A stretch of 58,639 bases of DNA. Source: Betaproteobacteria bacterium. Its GTDB lineage: Bacteria > Pseudomonadota > Gammaproteobacteria > Burkholderiales > SG8-39. Position numbers and translations under genes: made by a program. Where the stretch lies: NCBI GenBank assembly GCA_947482825.1, contig CANKMT010000023.1:1-58639 (forward strand). Direction: 5' to 3'. Below the pieces are notes generated by a model, which was not told the origin of the DNA, ran no database searches, and saw only the letters and a list, made by a program, of their open reading frames with translations. Shown here piece by piece: positions 47,630 through 56,831 of the stretch; within the stretch, counting starts at the first letter, position 1, and every line of letters starts with the position of its first letter.

Positions 47630-49213
47630 TCAGGCGTAGCCGGCGGCGACCAGCTTGCGGGTGTACTCCGATTTCGAGTCGACCAGCACCCGGTCGATCG
47701 GGCCGCTCTCGAGGACTTCACTGTCCTTCATGACCAGCACGCGATGGGCCATCGCGCGCACCACGTCGATATCATGGGTCACGAGCACGTAGCTCAGGCC
47801 GTGCTTCCTTTGCAATTCCCCCAGCAGTTGCAGCACCTGCTTCTGGATCGTGACGTCCAGTGCGCTGGTCGGTTCGTCGAGCACCACCACCTTCGGCCGC
47901 ACTATCAGCGCTCGCGCAATTGCGATCCTTTGCCGCTGCCCTCCGGAAAACTCGTGCGGGTAGCGGTGCAGCAGCGGCGCGACGCGGCCGTTCTCGCTCA
48001 ATCCGACTTCGTCCAGTGCATGGAGAATTCGCTCGCGCCGTCCTGCGATGTCCAAACCGGGTTCGTGAATTTCCAGGCCTTCGCCAACGATGGCCTCGAC
48101 CGTGAGGCGGGGCGAAAGCGATGAAAGCGGATCCTGGAAGACCACTTGGATCTCCCGCCGCAGCAGGCGCTTTGCCGCCGTGTCGGCGTCTCGCCAGTTC
48201 GTGTTCCCGATCCTGATCTCTCCTCGCGCCGCAACCAGGTTCAGGAGCGCAAGCGCAAGGGTCGTCTTGCCCGAACCGGATTCGCCGATGATGCCCAGCG
48301 TCTCGCCGGGCGCGAGTTCGAACGCCGCGTTTTTCACCGCGACGAAACGGCCCTTGCTGAACCAGCCCCGGATCCCGGGTAACGGGATCGGGTACTCCAC
48401 CTCCACCCCGAGCGCCTTGAGGACCTGCCCTTCACCGGGCGGCACGACCTCGCGTTCTGGCCGGCTGTTGATCAGCTTGCGCGTATAGGCGTGCTTCGGA
48501 GCGCCCATGACATCGGCCGTCGCCCCCTGCTCCACGATCACGCCGCGCTCCATCACGGCGACCCTGTCGGCGTATCGGCGCACGAGGTTCAGGTCGTGCG
48601 TGATGAGCAGCAAGCTCATGCCCGTCTCGGCCCGCAGCCCGTCGAGCAGTTCGAGCACCTGGAGGCGGATCGAAGCATCCAGGGCCGTCGTCGGCTCGTC
48701 GGCCACCAGCACTTTGGGGTCGCAAGCCAGCGCCATTGCAATCATCGCGCGCTGTCGCTGCCCGCCCGAGAGCTGGTGAGGGTAGCTGCGCGCGCGCCTC
48801 TCGGGCTCCTCGAGGCCGACGCGGCGCATCGCGGCGACTGCGCCCGCGCGCGCCTGCACGGGGTCCATCCCCTTGTGAATGCGCAGCGACTCCGCGATCT
48901 GGTCTCCGACGCGATGAACCGGGTTGAGCGCCGTCATGGGTTCCTGGAAGATCACCGCGATGTCTCGGCCGCGAAGCGCGTGCAGGCCGGCCTCGCGCAT
49001 TTTCAGCACATCCTGCCCTTCGAAAAGGACCTCCCCGCCCAGGCGGGCCTGATCCAGGAGCCGCATGAGCGAAAGCGCAGTCACCGTCTTGCCGGACCCG
49101 GACTCGCCCACGAGCGCTAGCCGCTCGCCTGCACCGAGCGAGAAAGAGACGCGATCGACGACGCGCCGCCGGCCGAAATCGACGCTCAGGTCCCGCACTT
49201 CGAGGCGGCTCAT
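47630..49213 (-). CDS. yejF: Peptide ABC transporter ATP-binding protein, fused two-domain, YejF type
   Basis: The 527-residue product joins two ATPase domains in one chain, as in YejF. First half: Walker A GESGSGKTVTALSL, signature LSGGQRQRAMIAMAL, Walker B VLVADEPTTALDAS. Second half: Walker A GESGSGKTTLALALL near residue 311, signature FSGGQRQRIAIARAL, Walker B VVVLDEPTSALDVT. All catalytic residues are retained. It energises uptake by the permeases YejB and YejE. The ATG at 49213 overlaps the yejE stop by four bases. It is the last of eight genes in the double peptide-transporter operon. Confidence 0.94.
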   Translation of the reverse strand: MSRLEVRDLSVDFGRRRVVDRVSFSLGAGERLALVGESGSGKTVTALSLMRLLDQARLGGEVLFEGQDVLKMREAGLHALRGRDIAVIFQEPMTALNPVHRVGDQIAESLRIHKGMDPVQARAGAVAAMRRVGLEEPERRARSYPHQLSGGQRQRAMIAMALACDPKVLVADEPTTALDASIRLQVLELLDGLRAETGMSLLLITHDLNLVRRYADRVAVMERGVIVEQGATADVMGAPKHAYTRKLINSRPEREVVPPGEGQVLKALGVEVEYPIPLPGIRGWFSKGRFVAVKNAAFELAPGETLGIIGESGSGKTTLALALLNLVAARGEIRIGNTNWRDADTAAKRLLRREIQVVFQDPLSSLSPRLTVEAIVGEGLEIHEPGLDIAGRRERILHALDEVGLSENGRVAPLLHRYPHEFSGGQRQRIAIARALIVRPKVVVLDEPTSALDVTIQKQVLQLLGELQRKHGLSYVLVTHDIDVVRAMAHRVLVMKDSEVLESGPIDRVLVDSKSEYTRKLVAAGYA

Positions 49214-50292
49214 GGCGCATCCCCTTCGAGCGCCTTGCGCGGATCGAGCGCGTCGCGCAGCGCGTCGCCGACGAGGATGAGCAGGAGCAGCGTCACGACG
49301 AGCACGACGAAGGTGGAGAGCGAGATCCACCAGCAATCGAGGTTGTTCTTTCCCTGGCTGAGCAGCTCGCCGAGGCTCGGCGTCCCGGGCGGCATGCCCA
49401 GGCCGAGAAAATCGAGGCTGGTCAGCGCGCCGACTGCCGCCGCCATTTCGAATGGCACGAGGGTAACCACCGGCGTCAGGCTGTTCGGGAGGATATGGCG
49501 GGTCATGATGCGAAAGTTGCTCTGCCCGAGCGCCCGTGCAGCCCTCACATAGTCGAGCGTGCGGTTCTTGAGGAACTCGGCGCGAACGTAGGCGGCAATG
49601 CCCAACCACCCGAAAATCGAGAGCAGGAAGACCAGCAGCCAGAAGCTCGGCGCGAACATCGACGAGAGGATGATCAGCATGTAGAGCGTCGGCATCGAGC
49701 TCCAGATCTCGTTGAATCGCTCCATGACGATGTCCGTCCAGCCCGCGAAGTAGCCCTGGATGGCGCCGACCAGAACTCCAAAGGCCGCGCAGATCGAGGA
49801 CACGATCAGTGCGAACAACACCGAAATCCGGAATCCGTAGACGAGCCTCGCCAACAGGTCGCGGCCGGTGTCGTCGGTACCGAGGATGTTCTGCGCATCC
49901 GGTGCCGCCGGGTTGGGCTGCGTCGAGAAATAATTGACCGTCGAATAGTGATACGGATTCAGCGGATAGACGGCAAAATTTCCGGACTTGGCAAGGTTCC
50001 CGCGAATCAAGGGGTCGAGGTAGTCGGTTGGTGAAGGGAAATCCCCGCCAAACGCGGTCTCCGGCAGCGTCTGCACGAGCGGGAAGTACCACTGGCCGTC
50101 GTATCGAACCACCAAAGGCTTGTCGTTCGATAGCCCTTCCGCGAGCAGGCTCAGGACGAACAGCACGACGAAGATCACGAGGCTGTAGTAACCCAGCCGA
50201 TTGCTGCGGAACCGCCGCCACGCGCGCCGTCCCGGGCTCTGCATCGCCGCGCCCGTGACCCACCCCGATTCCGCCGTGACCGCCTCAGTCAA
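49210..50292 (-). CDS. yejE: Peptide ABC transporter permease, YejE type
   Basis: The 360-residue product is a DppC/YejE-type permease with an N-terminal membrane helix (YYSLVIFVVLFVLSLLAEGL), a periplasmic loop typical of YejE (VVRYDGQWYFPLVQTLPETA and FGGDFPSPTDYLDPLI), then GTDDTGRDLLARLVYGFRIS and five more membrane segments. The EAA loop is DYVRAARALGQSNFRIMTRH. It forms the channel with YejB. It overlaps yejB by eight bases and yejF by four. YejABEF of E. coli imports microcin C and oligopeptides. Confidence 0.94.
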   Translation of the reverse strand: MTEAVTAESGWVTGAAMQSPGRRAWRRFRSNRLGYYSLVIFVVLFVLSLLAEGLSNDKPLVVRYDGQWYFPLVQTLPETAFGGDFPSPTDYLDPLIRGNLAKSGNFAVYPLNPYHYSTVNYFSTQPNPAAPDAQNILGTDDTGRDLLARLVYGFRISVLFALIVSSICAAFGVLVGAIQGYFAGWTDIVMERFNEIWSSMPTLYMLIILSSMFAPSFWLLVFLLSIFGWLGIAAYVRAEFLKNRTLDYVRAARALGQSNFRIMTRHILPNSLTPVVTLVPFEMAAAVGALTSLDFLGLGMPPGTPSLGELLSQGKNNLDCWWISLSTFVVLVVTLLLLILVGDALRDALDPRKALEGDAP

Positions 50293-51328
50293 AGTAGGTC
50301 ACCCTCGGATCGACCCAGAGATAGCTCAGGTCGCGCAGCAGCGTGGTGAACAGGCCGATGATCGTGAACAGGAACAGGCTGCCGAGAACCACGGGATAGT
50401 CGCGCCGGATGACCGACTCGTAAGAGAGCAGCCCCAGGCCGTCCAGCGAAAACAGGGTTTCTATGAGGAGCGAGCCGGTGAAGAATGCGCCGACGAACGC
50501 CGCCGGGAACCCGGTCATGATCGGGATCATGGCGTTGCGGAATACGTGCCGCCAGAGCACGCTCCTTTCATCGACTCCCTTGGCGCGAGCCGTCAGCACA
50601 TACTGCTTGCGGATCTCCTCCAGCACCGAGTTCTTCGTGAGCACCGTGATGACCGCGAACCCGCCGAGAACCATTGCCGCGATCGGCATTGCGATATGCC
50701 AGAAGTAGTCGGCGACCTTTCCGCCCAGGCTCATCTCGGCCCAGTTGATCGACGTGAGCCCGCGCAACGGGAACCACTGCACGAACGATCCTCCCCCGAA
50801 CAGGACGAGCAGGACGACGCCCATGACGAAGCTCGGGATCGCATAGCCGAGCAGCACGATGAAAGTGGTGACGGTGTCGAACCGGGTGCCGGACCGCACC
50901 GCCTTCGCGATCCCAAGCGGCACCGAAATCAGGTACACGAGAAGGAAGGTCCAAAGTCCGAGGCTGATCGAGACCGGCAGCTTTTCGAGGATCAGCTTCC
51001 AGACATCCTTGTTATGGTAAAAGCTGCGACCGAGGTCGAAACGGGCGAACTGAGAGAGCATCTGGACGTAGCGCTCGAGCGGAGGCTTGTCGAATCCATA
51101 GAGCGTCTTGATCTCCTCGATGCGCTTGGCGTCGACCCCCTGGCGCCCCCGATACCCGGTATTGCTCGTGGACGGCCCCTCCCCTCCGGACTCGCGGCCC
51201 TGCAGTTGCGAGACCAGCTGCTCGACCGGCCCGCCCGGAACGAACTGCACGACCACGAACGTGATCGTGAGGATCCCGATCAGGGTCGGAATCATCAGGA
51301 GCAATCGCTTCAGGACGTAGGACCACAT
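50285..51328 (-). CDS. yejB: Peptide ABC transporter permease, YejB type
   Basis: The 347-residue product is a DppB-type permease with the YejB-specific insertion after the first helix (QLQGRESGGEGPSTSNTG and YRGRQGVDAKRIEEIKTLYG near residues 41-79). The EAA loop reads YVLTARAKGVDERSVLWRHV, and PIMTGFPAAFVGAFFTGSLL and IETLFSLDGLGLLSYE follow. Six membrane segments are visible. It starts 13 bases after the binding-protein gene and overlaps yejE. With yejE and yejF it forms the second transporter of the tandem. Confidence 0.94.
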   Translation of the reverse strand: MWSYVLKRLLLMIPTLIGILTITFVVVQFVPGGPVEQLVSQLQGRESGGEGPSTSNTGYRGRQGVDAKRIEEIKTLYGFDKPPLERYVQMLSQFARFDLGRSFYHNKDVWKLILEKLPVSISLGLWTFLLVYLISVPLGIAKAVRSGTRFDTVTTFIVLLGYAIPSFVMGVVLLVLFGGGSFVQWFPLRGLTSINWAEMSLGGKVADYFWHIAMPIAAMVLGGFAVITVLTKNSVLEEIRKQYVLTARAKGVDERSVLWRHVFRNAMIPIMTGFPAAFVGAFFTGSLLIETLFSLDGLGLLSYESVIRRDYPVVLGSLFLFTIIGLFTTLLRDLSYLWVDPRVTYFD

Positions 51329-51341
51329 GGACTCGTTCCGT

Positions 51342-53153
51342 TTACTTTCGCCACCAGGTCTGCAGCACCCAGGCTTCAGGCTGGTAATAGAGCGGCATGA
51401 CGGCGGGTTGTTCGAACTTCCCTGCCCGGTAGGCCAGGCGATAAGTGTTCGAAAAATACTGCGGAATCACATAGTGGCCGTGGCGCAGGATCCGGTCCAG
51501 CACACGCAGGCGGGCCACCAGTTCCGGGCGGGTCCGGGACGACACCACTTGCGCGAGCAGGCTGTCGACCGCAGGGTCCTTGATGCCGAGCAAGTTGCTC
51601 GAACCCTCCGTATCCGCGGACTGCGACCCGAAGCGATCCAGCAACTCGTTGCCCGGGGCCTCGTCGCCGGGCACGCGCACGACGAAGAGGTCGTAGTCGA
51701 AGACGTCGATGCGCTTTTGCAGCAATGCGAAATCCACGATGCGCACCTCCGCATCGATGCCGAGCTTGCCCAGTGCCTGGATAAACGGCGTGTTGACCGG
51801 TCCACTGCGCGGCGAATTGTCGAGGAACTCGACCTTGAGCGGTTCGCTTTTCGCGTTTCGCAGCTTGCCGTCCCGGTAGGTCCAGCCGGCCGCCGCGAGC
51901 AGGTCCTTGGCCTTGCGCAGGTTGGCCCGCAGGCTGCCCGGCGCGTCGGTGGTCGGCGGGCTGGGAACTTCCTTGTTGAAGATCGCCGGCTGCACCTTGT
52001 CGCGCAACGGTTCGAGCACGGCAAGCTCATCCGGGTCCGGCAGGCCCTTGGACTCGAAATCGCTGTTGTTGAAGAAGCCGCGCACGCGGATGTAAGCGCC
52101 GTAGAAGAGCTTGCGGTTCATCCACTCGAAATCGAAAGCCAGGCCGAGCGCCTCCCGAACGCGCGGATCCTTGAACTTCTCGCGCCGTGTGTTGATGAGA
52201 TACCCCTGGAAATCGCCGGCATTCCTCGCCTTGAGCTCGGTCTTGATGAGCTCGCCGGAATCGAATTTCTTCCCGGTGTAGGTCCGCGCCCATTCGCGCG
52301 CCGAGAAGCTGCGGACATAGTCGAACTCGCCCGCCTTGAAAGCCTCGGTCTGCGCTGTGTTGTCCTGGTAGATCTTGTAGGTGATGCGCTCGAAATTGAA
52401 CATCCCGCGCCGCACGTTCAGGTCGCGCGCCCAGTATTTCGGGTCGCGATCGTAAGTGATGTCGCGCCCGAAATTGAGCCGGCCGACGCGATACGGTCCG
52501 CTTGCGATCGGGAAATCCAGGATGATCTTGTCGAACGGTTTGCCCTCGCCCCAGTCCCGGCTGAACACGGGCAGGCCGCCCACCATCAATGGCAGTTCCG
52601 CATTGGCGCGACTGAAATCGAACCGGATGACAAGGGGCGCCACGACCACCGCCTGCTTGACGTCGCCGAAGATGACGCGGTACTGCGGCGCGGCCAGCTT
52701 GCTCATCAGTGCGTCGAAGCTGTGCTTGACGTCCGCGGCCAATACCGGCTTGCCGTTGTGGAAACGGGCCGCCGGATTGATCCTGAAAGTGACCGAAAGG
52801 CCGTCGGGGGCGGCATCGATGTCTTCCGCGAGCAGGCCGTAGGCGCTCGTAGGCTCGTCCATCGTGCCGGTCAGCAGCGACTCGAACACCAGCGCGCTCA
52901 GCCCGGGCGGCGCGGTGCCCTTTAGCGTGAACGGGTTGTATTTGTCGAAGTTCGAAATCCTCAGTGGCGGCACCAGGTCGATGTTTCCGCCCTTGGGCGC
53001 CTTCGGGTTCACCCATTCGAACGCGGGGAACCCGGCCGGGTACTTGAGGTCGCCGAACTGCCCATAGCCGTGGGCGGCCTGCGCATCCACGCAGCCGGCG
53101 AGGATCGCCAGCGCGAACAGGCCACTCGGAAAATTTCGCGTAAACCCGGTCAT
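51342..53153 (-). CDS. yejA: Peptide-binding protein, family 5, YejA type
   Basis: The 603-residue product has a signal peptide (GLFALAILAGCVDAQAAHGY; a Cys is present in the LAGC context, so a lipoprotein is possible) and a family-5 solute-binding domain: FEWVNPKAPKGGNIDL near residues 45-60 is the YejA signature, followed by LTGTMDEPTSAYGLLAEDID. The C-terminal YRLAYRAGKFEQPAVMPLYY is likewise of the YejA group. It captures peptides, in related systems also peptide antibiotics, in the periplasm. The ATG overlaps the stop of the first transporter's ATPase by four bases, so the two transporters are in one transcript. Confidence 0.93.
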   Translation of the reverse strand: MTGFTRNFPSGLFALAILAGCVDAQAAHGYGQFGDLKYPAGFPAFEWVNPKAPKGGNIDLVPPLRISNFDKYNPFTLKGTAPPGLSALVFESLLTGTMDEPTSAYGLLAEDIDAAPDGLSVTFRINPAARFHNGKPVLAADVKHSFDALMSKLAAPQYRVIFGDVKQAVVVAPLVIRFDFSRANAELPLMVGGLPVFSRDWGEGKPFDKIILDFPIASGPYRVGRLNFGRDITYDRDPKYWARDLNVRRGMFNFERITYKIYQDNTAQTEAFKAGEFDYVRSFSAREWARTYTGKKFDSGELIKTELKARNAGDFQGYLINTRREKFKDPRVREALGLAFDFEWMNRKLFYGAYIRVRGFFNNSDFESKGLPDPDELAVLEPLRDKVQPAIFNKEVPSPPTTDAPGSLRANLRKAKDLLAAAGWTYRDGKLRNAKSEPLKVEFLDNSPRSGPVNTPFIQALGKLGIDAEVRIVDFALLQKRIDVFDYDLFVVRVPGDEAPGNELLDRFGSQSADTEGSSNLLGIKDPAVDSLLAQVVSSRTRPELVARLRVLDRILRHGHYVIPQYFSNTYRLAYRAGKFEQPAVMPLYYQPEAWVLQTWWRK

Positions 53154-54844
53154 GCGGCTTTTCGATGCCGGCCCTTCGGCATGGAGGCGAGCAGCTTCTG
53201 GGTATACGGATGCCGGGGATGCGCATAGATCTCGTCGGCATCGGCGATTTCCACGACCTCGCCTTCGCTCATCACCATCACCTGGTCGGACATGTGCTTC
53301 ACCACGGCGAGGTCGTGCGAGATGAACAGGTAGCTCATGCCGTATTCGTCCTGGAGTTCCTGGAGCAGGTTGAGGAGCTGTGCCTGGATTGAAACATCGA
53401 GCGCGGAGACTGACTCGTCGCAGATGAGAACGGCGGGCTTGAGCGACAGGCAGCGCGCGATCGCGATCCTTTGCCGCTGCCCCCCGGAGAATTCGTGAGG
53501 ATACTTGAAGAAGGCGGCCTGCGGCAGGCCGACCTTGCCGAGCAACTCGATGGCCAGCGCTCTGCGATCGGCGGCGCCTGCGCCGATGCCGTGGATGCGC
53601 ATCGGCTCCATCAGGATCTGGCCGGTCGTGAACCGCGGATTGAGCGAAGCATAGGGATTCTGGAAGACGATCTGGATCCTGCGCCTTGCGGCAATGAGTT
53701 CCTTCGGCGGCAACGCGAGCCAGTCCTGCCCTTCGAGCTGCACCTCACCGCCGGTGGCCTCGTGCAACCGCATTAGAACCAGGGCCAAGGTGGATTTCCC
53801 CGAACCGGACTCGCCTACGAGTCCGAGGGTCCTGCCTTTGGGCAGGCGGAACGAGGCATTCTTGACTGCAGCGACCTCACGCCGCCCAAACAGCCCTTCA
53901 CGCAGATAGAAGCTCTTGGACAGGTGGCGCGCCTCGAGGATGATCTCCTTCCCGCCGACCCGGCCGCGCTCCCGCGGGCGGACTTCAAGCGTCTCCGGCG
54001 AAGCCCGGTCCATGAAATCCGCAATGACCGGCAACCTCATCGGACGCGCATCCAACGTTGGGCGGCACGCGAGCAGGGCCTTGGTATAGGAGTCCTGCGG
54101 CGTCTCGAAGATCCGGCTCGCTTCGCCTTCCTCGCGGATTTCGCCCGAGCGCATGACGACGACCCGGTCGGCGATCTCGCCCACCACCGCAAGGTCATGG
54201 GTGATGAACAGCACCGACATCTGCCGTTTGCGTTGCAGCGCTGCGAGCAATTCCAGGATCTGCTTTTGTACGGTCACGTCGAGCGCCGTGGTCGGTTCGT
54301 CAGCGATCAGGAGTTTCGGCTCGCAGGCGATCGCCATTGCGATCATCACGCGCTGCTGCTGGCCGCCGGAAAGCTGGAAAGGATAGGCGTCGATCCTCGA
54401 AGCCGGCTCGGGGATTCCGACTTCGGCCAGCAACTCGATCGCGCGCGCCCTCGCCGCAGGCTTCGCGAAACCCAGATGCGCCCTGAGCACTTCGGCCAAC
54501 TGAAACCCGACGCTGAAGACCGGGTTCAGCGAACTCATCGGCTCCTGGAAGATCATCGAGATTTCCGCGCCTCGCAGTGCACGCAGTTGCTCCGGCGCAA
54601 GCCTTAGCAAGTCCCGCCCGGCGTAGTGGATCGCACTTGCCGGTCCGACGAACGCGTTCGCGGGCAGCAATCCGAGGATCGCAAGGGCCGTGACGGATTT
54701 TCCGCTGCCCGATTCTCCGACCAGAGCCACGGTGCTGTTTGCCGGAACCTCGAAGCTGATCCCGCGCACCGCTGAAACCGTGCCGGCGCGTTCGGATCGA
54801 AAGTCCACGGCGAGGTCGCGAACGCGCAGGAGCGGCTCGCTCAA
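53150..54844 (-). CDS. Peptide ABC transporter ATP-binding protein, fused two-domain (first transporter)
   Basis: The 564-residue product has two ATPase halves: Walker A GESGSGKSVTALAI, signature LSGGQQQRVMIAMAI and Walker B LLIADEPTTALDVT in the first; Walker A GESGSGKSTLALVL, signature FSGGQRQRIAIARCL and Walker B VLICDESVSALDVS in the second. In the last motif Ser replaces the usual Pro after the catalytic Glu, which is common in OppF-type domains. Its ATG overlaps the preceding permease stop and its stop overlaps the next binding-protein gene, both by ATGA. It is the paralogue of the ATPase at 47630. Confidence 0.94.
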   Translation of the reverse strand: MSEPLLRVRDLAVDFRSERAGTVSAVRGISFEVPANSTVALVGESGSGKSVTALAILGLLPANAFVGPASAIHYAGRDLLRLAPEQLRALRGAEISMIFQEPMSSLNPVFSVGFQLAEVLRAHLGFAKPAARARAIELLAEVGIPEPASRIDAYPFQLSGGQQQRVMIAMAIACEPKLLIADEPTTALDVTVQKQILELLAALQRKRQMSVLFITHDLAVVGEIADRVVVMRSGEIREEGEASRIFETPQDSYTKALLACRPTLDARPMRLPVIADFMDRASPETLEVRPRERGRVGGKEIILEARHLSKSFYLREGLFGRREVAAVKNASFRLPKGRTLGLVGESGSGKSTLALVLMRLHEATGGEVQLEGQDWLALPPKELIAARRRIQIVFQNPYASLNPRFTTGQILMEPMRIHGIGAGAADRRALAIELLGKVGLPQAAFFKYPHEFSGGQRQRIAIARCLSLKPAVLICDESVSALDVSIQAQLLNLLQELQDEYGMSYLFISHDLAVVKHMSDQVMVMSEGEVVEIADADEIYAHPRHPYTQKLLASMPKGRHRKAA

Positions 54845-55896
54845 TTCAGCCTCGGATCGAGTGCGTCACGCATCGCATCGGTCAGCAGGCTGAACGCGGT
54901 GACCAGCGCAGCCATCGCTATCGTCGCGGCGGTCAGCTGCCACCAACGGCCGTTGAGGAGCTCGTTCTGGGCTTCGTTGATCATGCTTCCCCACGACACC
55001 GTGTCGACGCCCACGCCGAAACCGAGAAAGCTGAGGATGACCTCGGACTTGATGAAAAGCACCACATGCAGCGACAGCTGTACGAGCACCACATGACTGA
55101 CATTGGGCAGGATGTGCAGGTACATGCGCGCATAGTCGCCAGCGCCGATCGCATTGGCCGCCAGGACGTACTCGCGCACCTTGTGCTTCATGTACTCGGC
55201 GCGCACCAGACGGAAAATGCCGGTCCAGCCTGTCAACGCGAGGATCAGGACCACCGTGGAAGTGCCTTTCTGGTTCAGGACGGCGGCGATTGCGAGGATG
55301 AGCAGCAGGTACGGAATCGATGTGAAAACGCTATAGACCCAGTTGAGCACCGCGTCGGTCCGGCCCCCGAAATACCCCGCCTGGGCGCCGAGCACCGTCC
55401 CGATCAAAGCGGCAAGGACCGCGGCCGCCAGCCCGACCAGCACCGAGGTCTGGGTGCCCTTGATCGTCTTTTGCACTACATCGCGTCCCCATTTATCGCC
55501 GCCAAAAGGCAGCGTCGGCGTTCTTGTCTCAGGCGCTGCCAAGCCTGCGGGCCTCCGCCTGATCTCCGCCAGCTCGGCGCCGATCGGGTCTTCGATTCCG
55601 AGATCCTCGGCCGGCAAGGATGCTTGCGGCGCGCTTTCCTGCGCAGGCCGGCGCCCTGCCGCCGGCGCGGCAGGCACACTGAAGCCCGGAGGCGCGTAGC
55701 TGATCCCGGACTCCTCGGCCCAGTGGGCGCCGACCACCCCTGCGCCTGCGCCGAGCGCCACCAGCAGGTAGAGGCCGACGATGACGGCGCATGAGACTCC
55801 GACCCGGTCGGTGCAAAATCGGCGCCACGCCATGGACCAGTGTCCGGGCGAGTCGGTCGCCGCTTCCGACTGCACGTTGATCACGCCACCACTCAT
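54841..55896 (-). CDS. Peptide ABC transporter permease, DppC/OppC type, with Pro/Ala-rich loop
   Basis: The 351-residue product is a DppC-type permease. After the first helix (GVSCAVIVGLYLLVALGAGA) it has an unusual periplasmic stretch of about 75 residues rich in Pro and Ala (PPGFSVPAAPAAGRRPAQES and SAPQASLPAEDLGIEDPIGA), then FGGDKWGRDVVQKTIKGTQT and five membrane segments. The EAA loop is EYVLAANAIGAGDYARMYLH. The ATG at 55896 overlaps the DppB-type gene stop by four bases; the frame is open further upstream but only within that gene. Confidence 0.92.
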   Translation of the reverse strand: MSGGVINVQSEAATDSPGHWSMAWRRFCTDRVGVSCAVIVGLYLLVALGAGAGVVGAHWAEESGISYAPPGFSVPAAPAAGRRPAQESAPQASLPAEDLGIEDPIGAELAEIRRRPAGLAAPETRTPTLPFGGDKWGRDVVQKTIKGTQTSVLVGLAAAVLAALIGTVLGAQAGYFGGRTDAVLNWVYSVFTSIPYLLLILAIAAVLNQKGTSTVVLILALTGWTGIFRLVRAEYMKHKVREYVLAANAIGAGDYARMYLHILPNVSHVVLVQLSLHVVLFIKSEVILSFLGFGVGVDTVSWGSMINEAQNELLNGRWWQLTAATIAMAALVTAFSLLTDAMRDALDPRLN

Positions 55897-56831
55897 TTGA
55901 GTTGCACCCGCGGGTCGAGCGCCTTGTAGAGCAGGTCGGTCACGAGGTTCACCACCATGGTCGCGATCGCGACGTAAACAGTCACCGCCTTGATCAGGGG
56001 GAAGTCGCTGCGCTCGACCGCAAGGATCACTTCCCTCCCGATCCCGGGAATCGAAAAGAAGCGCTCGACCAGGAACGCGCCGGCAAGCAGACCGGGGAGC
56101 TGGATCATTACGTTGGTCAGCACAGGGATCGCCGCGTTGCGCAAAACATGGACACACAACGTTCGCATCTCGCCCATGCCTTTGGCGCGCGCGGTGCGCA
56201 CGTAGTCCTGGTTGATCTCCTCCAGGAAGAAACTGCGATACAGCCGGATGTCGGGCGCCAGCGTCACTACGACGCCGACCAGCACGGGCAGCGCGCTGTA
56301 GCGCAGCAGGTTTTCAGTGAAGTTGTGGCCCCACCCCTGCACCGGAAACCAGCCGAACTGGTAGCCGATAACGTACTGGAACACGATGATGTAAACGAGG
56401 ATGCTGATCGACTGGCCCACCGTGCAGCTGATCATGATCGCCCGGTCGGTCAGCGAACCGCGCAGGTAAGCCACCAGCATGGCGGCGGCCATCGAGAGCG
56501 CGGTGCCGATTACGATCATCGGCACGAGCACGGTCAACGAGGGCCCCAGCCGCGTCGCGAAGATCGCCGAGACCTTTTCATTGGTCGACCAGCTCACGCC
56601 GAAGTCGCCGGTCACGATCTGCTCGAGGAAGATCCAGAGCTGCACGTAATACGGCCGGTCGATGCCCAGCTGGCGGCGGATGTTCTCGATCTGCTCCGGG
56701 TTGGAGATCTTGCCGGCGAGCATGTAGGCCGGATCGCCGCCGACGACGTTGAACAGGAGGAAAACAAGCAGCACGACCCCGAGCAGCGTCGGCACGAACT
56801 GCAGGACCCGGCGCAGGAGGTAGGCGGCCAT
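55893..56831 (-). CDS. Peptide ABC transporter permease, DppB/OppB type
   Basis: The 312-residue product begins MAAYLLRRVLQFVPTLLGVV, the usual DppB start, with GGDPAYMLAGKISNPEQIE and NIRRQLGIDRPYYVQLWIFL typical of the periplasmic loop and the EAA loop DYVRTARAKGMGEMRTLCVH. Six membrane segments are visible. I chose the ATG at 56831, which overlaps the stop of the binding-protein gene by one base (TGATG), because the upstream ATG at 56873 adds a hydrophilic tail inside that gene. It pairs with the DppC-type permease that follows. Confidence 0.93.
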   Translation of the reverse strand: MAAYLLRRVLQFVPTLLGVVLLVFLLFNVVGGDPAYMLAGKISNPEQIENIRRQLGIDRPYYVQLWIFLEQIVTGDFGVSWSTNEKVSAIFATRLGPSLTVLVPMIVIGTALSMAAAMLVAYLRGSLTDRAIMISCTVGQSISILVYIIVFQYVIGYQFGWFPVQGWGHNFTENLLRYSALPVLVGVVVTLAPDIRLYRSFFLEEINQDYVRTARAKGMGEMRTLCVHVLRNAAIPVLTNVMIQLPGLLAGAFLVERFFSIPGIGREVILAVERSDFPLIKAVTVYVAIATMVVNLVTDLLYKALDPRVQLK